Positions 63,367 through 64,000 of a stretch of DNA of 64,000 nt are shown piece after piece. Made by a program: the position numbers and the translations under genes. The notes beneath the pieces are model-generated. The model was not told the origin of the DNA. It was given only the letters and a program-made list of their open reading frames with translations, and did not search any database. Location of the stretch: NCBI GenBank assembly GCA_028622995.1, contig JAJQJQ010000035.1:992001-1056000 (forward strand), written 5' to 3'. This DNA is from Panagrolaimus kolymaensis. Its lineage: Eukaryota; Nematoda; Chromadorea; Rhabditida; Panagrolaimidae. Numbering within the stretch: the first letter of the stretch is position 1; the number at the start of each line of letters is the position of its first letter.

Positions 63367-64000
63367 ATGGCTCTTTTCCGTAATACTGCCTATACAGCGA
63401 AAGCTGCTTCAAAAGCTGTTTATCAATCTGCAACGTAAGTTCTGATTAGCAAATTTGCAATGCTCTCATGGAAGAAATTATAATAATCATGATTTACTTA
63501 AACTCAATCCATTCATTTTCAGTGAAATCAAACGACGATTAAGTGATACAGTTGTACGTGAAATGCCTCAACAATCTCGAAAAATTGTTGGCTATTGGCT
63601 TCTTGGATGTGCTGCAGGTATTTATGTTGCTGTTTCAGCTGGTGGTATGACTCGGTAAGGTTTTACCTTTTTATGGACTTTTGTTTGCTTTTGCTTGTTA
63701 TCGTTTTAGCATTTGTAAACTTTTGAATAATATAAAAATGGTTTTTAGGCTTCAAGAAGCTGCAATGAAAATGACTGATCGTCATCCATTTCGTTGGATT
63801 CCACCATTTGGACATTGGGAAGAAGAATTTGAAAATTACAAGAAATATGATGAATACCCATTGTATGTGCTTTATTTTACTCATCCTTTGAATTCTACCG
63901 AACCGTGATTCATTATCAACTTTCATTTCATCATCATTTATTACCTATAGACTATACTCATACTAAATCTTTTAGGCTAACTCCAGAAGATCGTGAATCA
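63367..64000 (+). CDS. COX15: COX15-like heme A synthase, 5' part (3' end outside window)
   Basis: Exons 63367-63434, 63523-63654, 63749-63862 and 63976-64000 (open at the edge), with GT-AG introns of 88, 94 and 113 bp, all in phase; 113 residues are visible. Residues 1-35 are rich in Ala, Ser, Lys and Arg with few acids, as in a mitochondrial presequence. Then come RKIVGYWLLGCAAGIYVAVS (first membrane helix, 42-61), GGMTRL (63-68; family GGxTRL) and HWEEEFENYKKYDEY (family EWExEFxxYxxxPEF), then LTPEDRES, which fits the start of the conserved LTxxEFxxIW segment. The enzyme oxidises heme O to heme A in the inner mitochondrial membrane for cytochrome c oxidase. The usual TESGLSM motif after GGxTRL reads QEAAMKM here, so this is a divergent member. 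The ATG has the context ATAAAATGG. Confidence 0.72.

Overview
The window looks like nuclear DNA of a nematode. It is very AT-rich. Its genes have compact introns, mostly 49-135 bp, that end in TTTTTAG or TTTTCAG. Several coding starts lie 20-45 bp behind a strong 3' splice acceptor that has no obvious upstream partner exon, as expected for spliced-leader trans-splicing. The best-preserved gene is a 165-residue ADF/cofilin of the UNC-60A type. I cannot name the species.

Left part (1-5.5 kb, all minus strand): the 5' portion of a protein kinase gene runs off the left edge. I rebuilt five exons for it, including three small N-terminal exons. Next comes a long-form tRNase Z gene (ELAC2/HOE-1 type) in at least six exons. 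It carries several lesions: an in-frame TGA in a conserved stretch, Asn for Asp in the HxHxDH metal motif, a missing in-phase splice donor and a one-base frame slip near the C-terminus. It is either a decaying copy or a sequence with several errors.

Middle (about 5.5-60.0 kb, 85% of the window): one uninterrupted tandem satellite of about 390 head-to-tail monomers, basic period 140 bp. It is layered into blocks: 140-bp dimers at the left edge; mixed variants; an exact 2,240-bp tandem duplication (16-mer); repeated 1,820-bp (13-mer) spacings; a block alternating 139 and 140 bp; a block with 47-bp-deleted 92-bp monomers organised as a 371-bp higher-order unit; and a very uniform right-hand block. 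Every monomer type keeps a bulged 10-bp-arm inverted repeat. The 47-bp deletion and the right end of the array both fall at the edges of this dyad.

Right part (60.0-64 kb): a relic of a CK1/TTBK-like kinase with stops and frame slips (minus), the intact unc-60A-like ADF/cofilin gene (minus), about 1.7 kb of non-coding DNA with GA-rich tracts, and the 5' end of a COX15-like heme A synthase gene (plus), cut by the window edge. The genes do not form an evident pathway; they look like ordinary single loci flanking a large satellite block.
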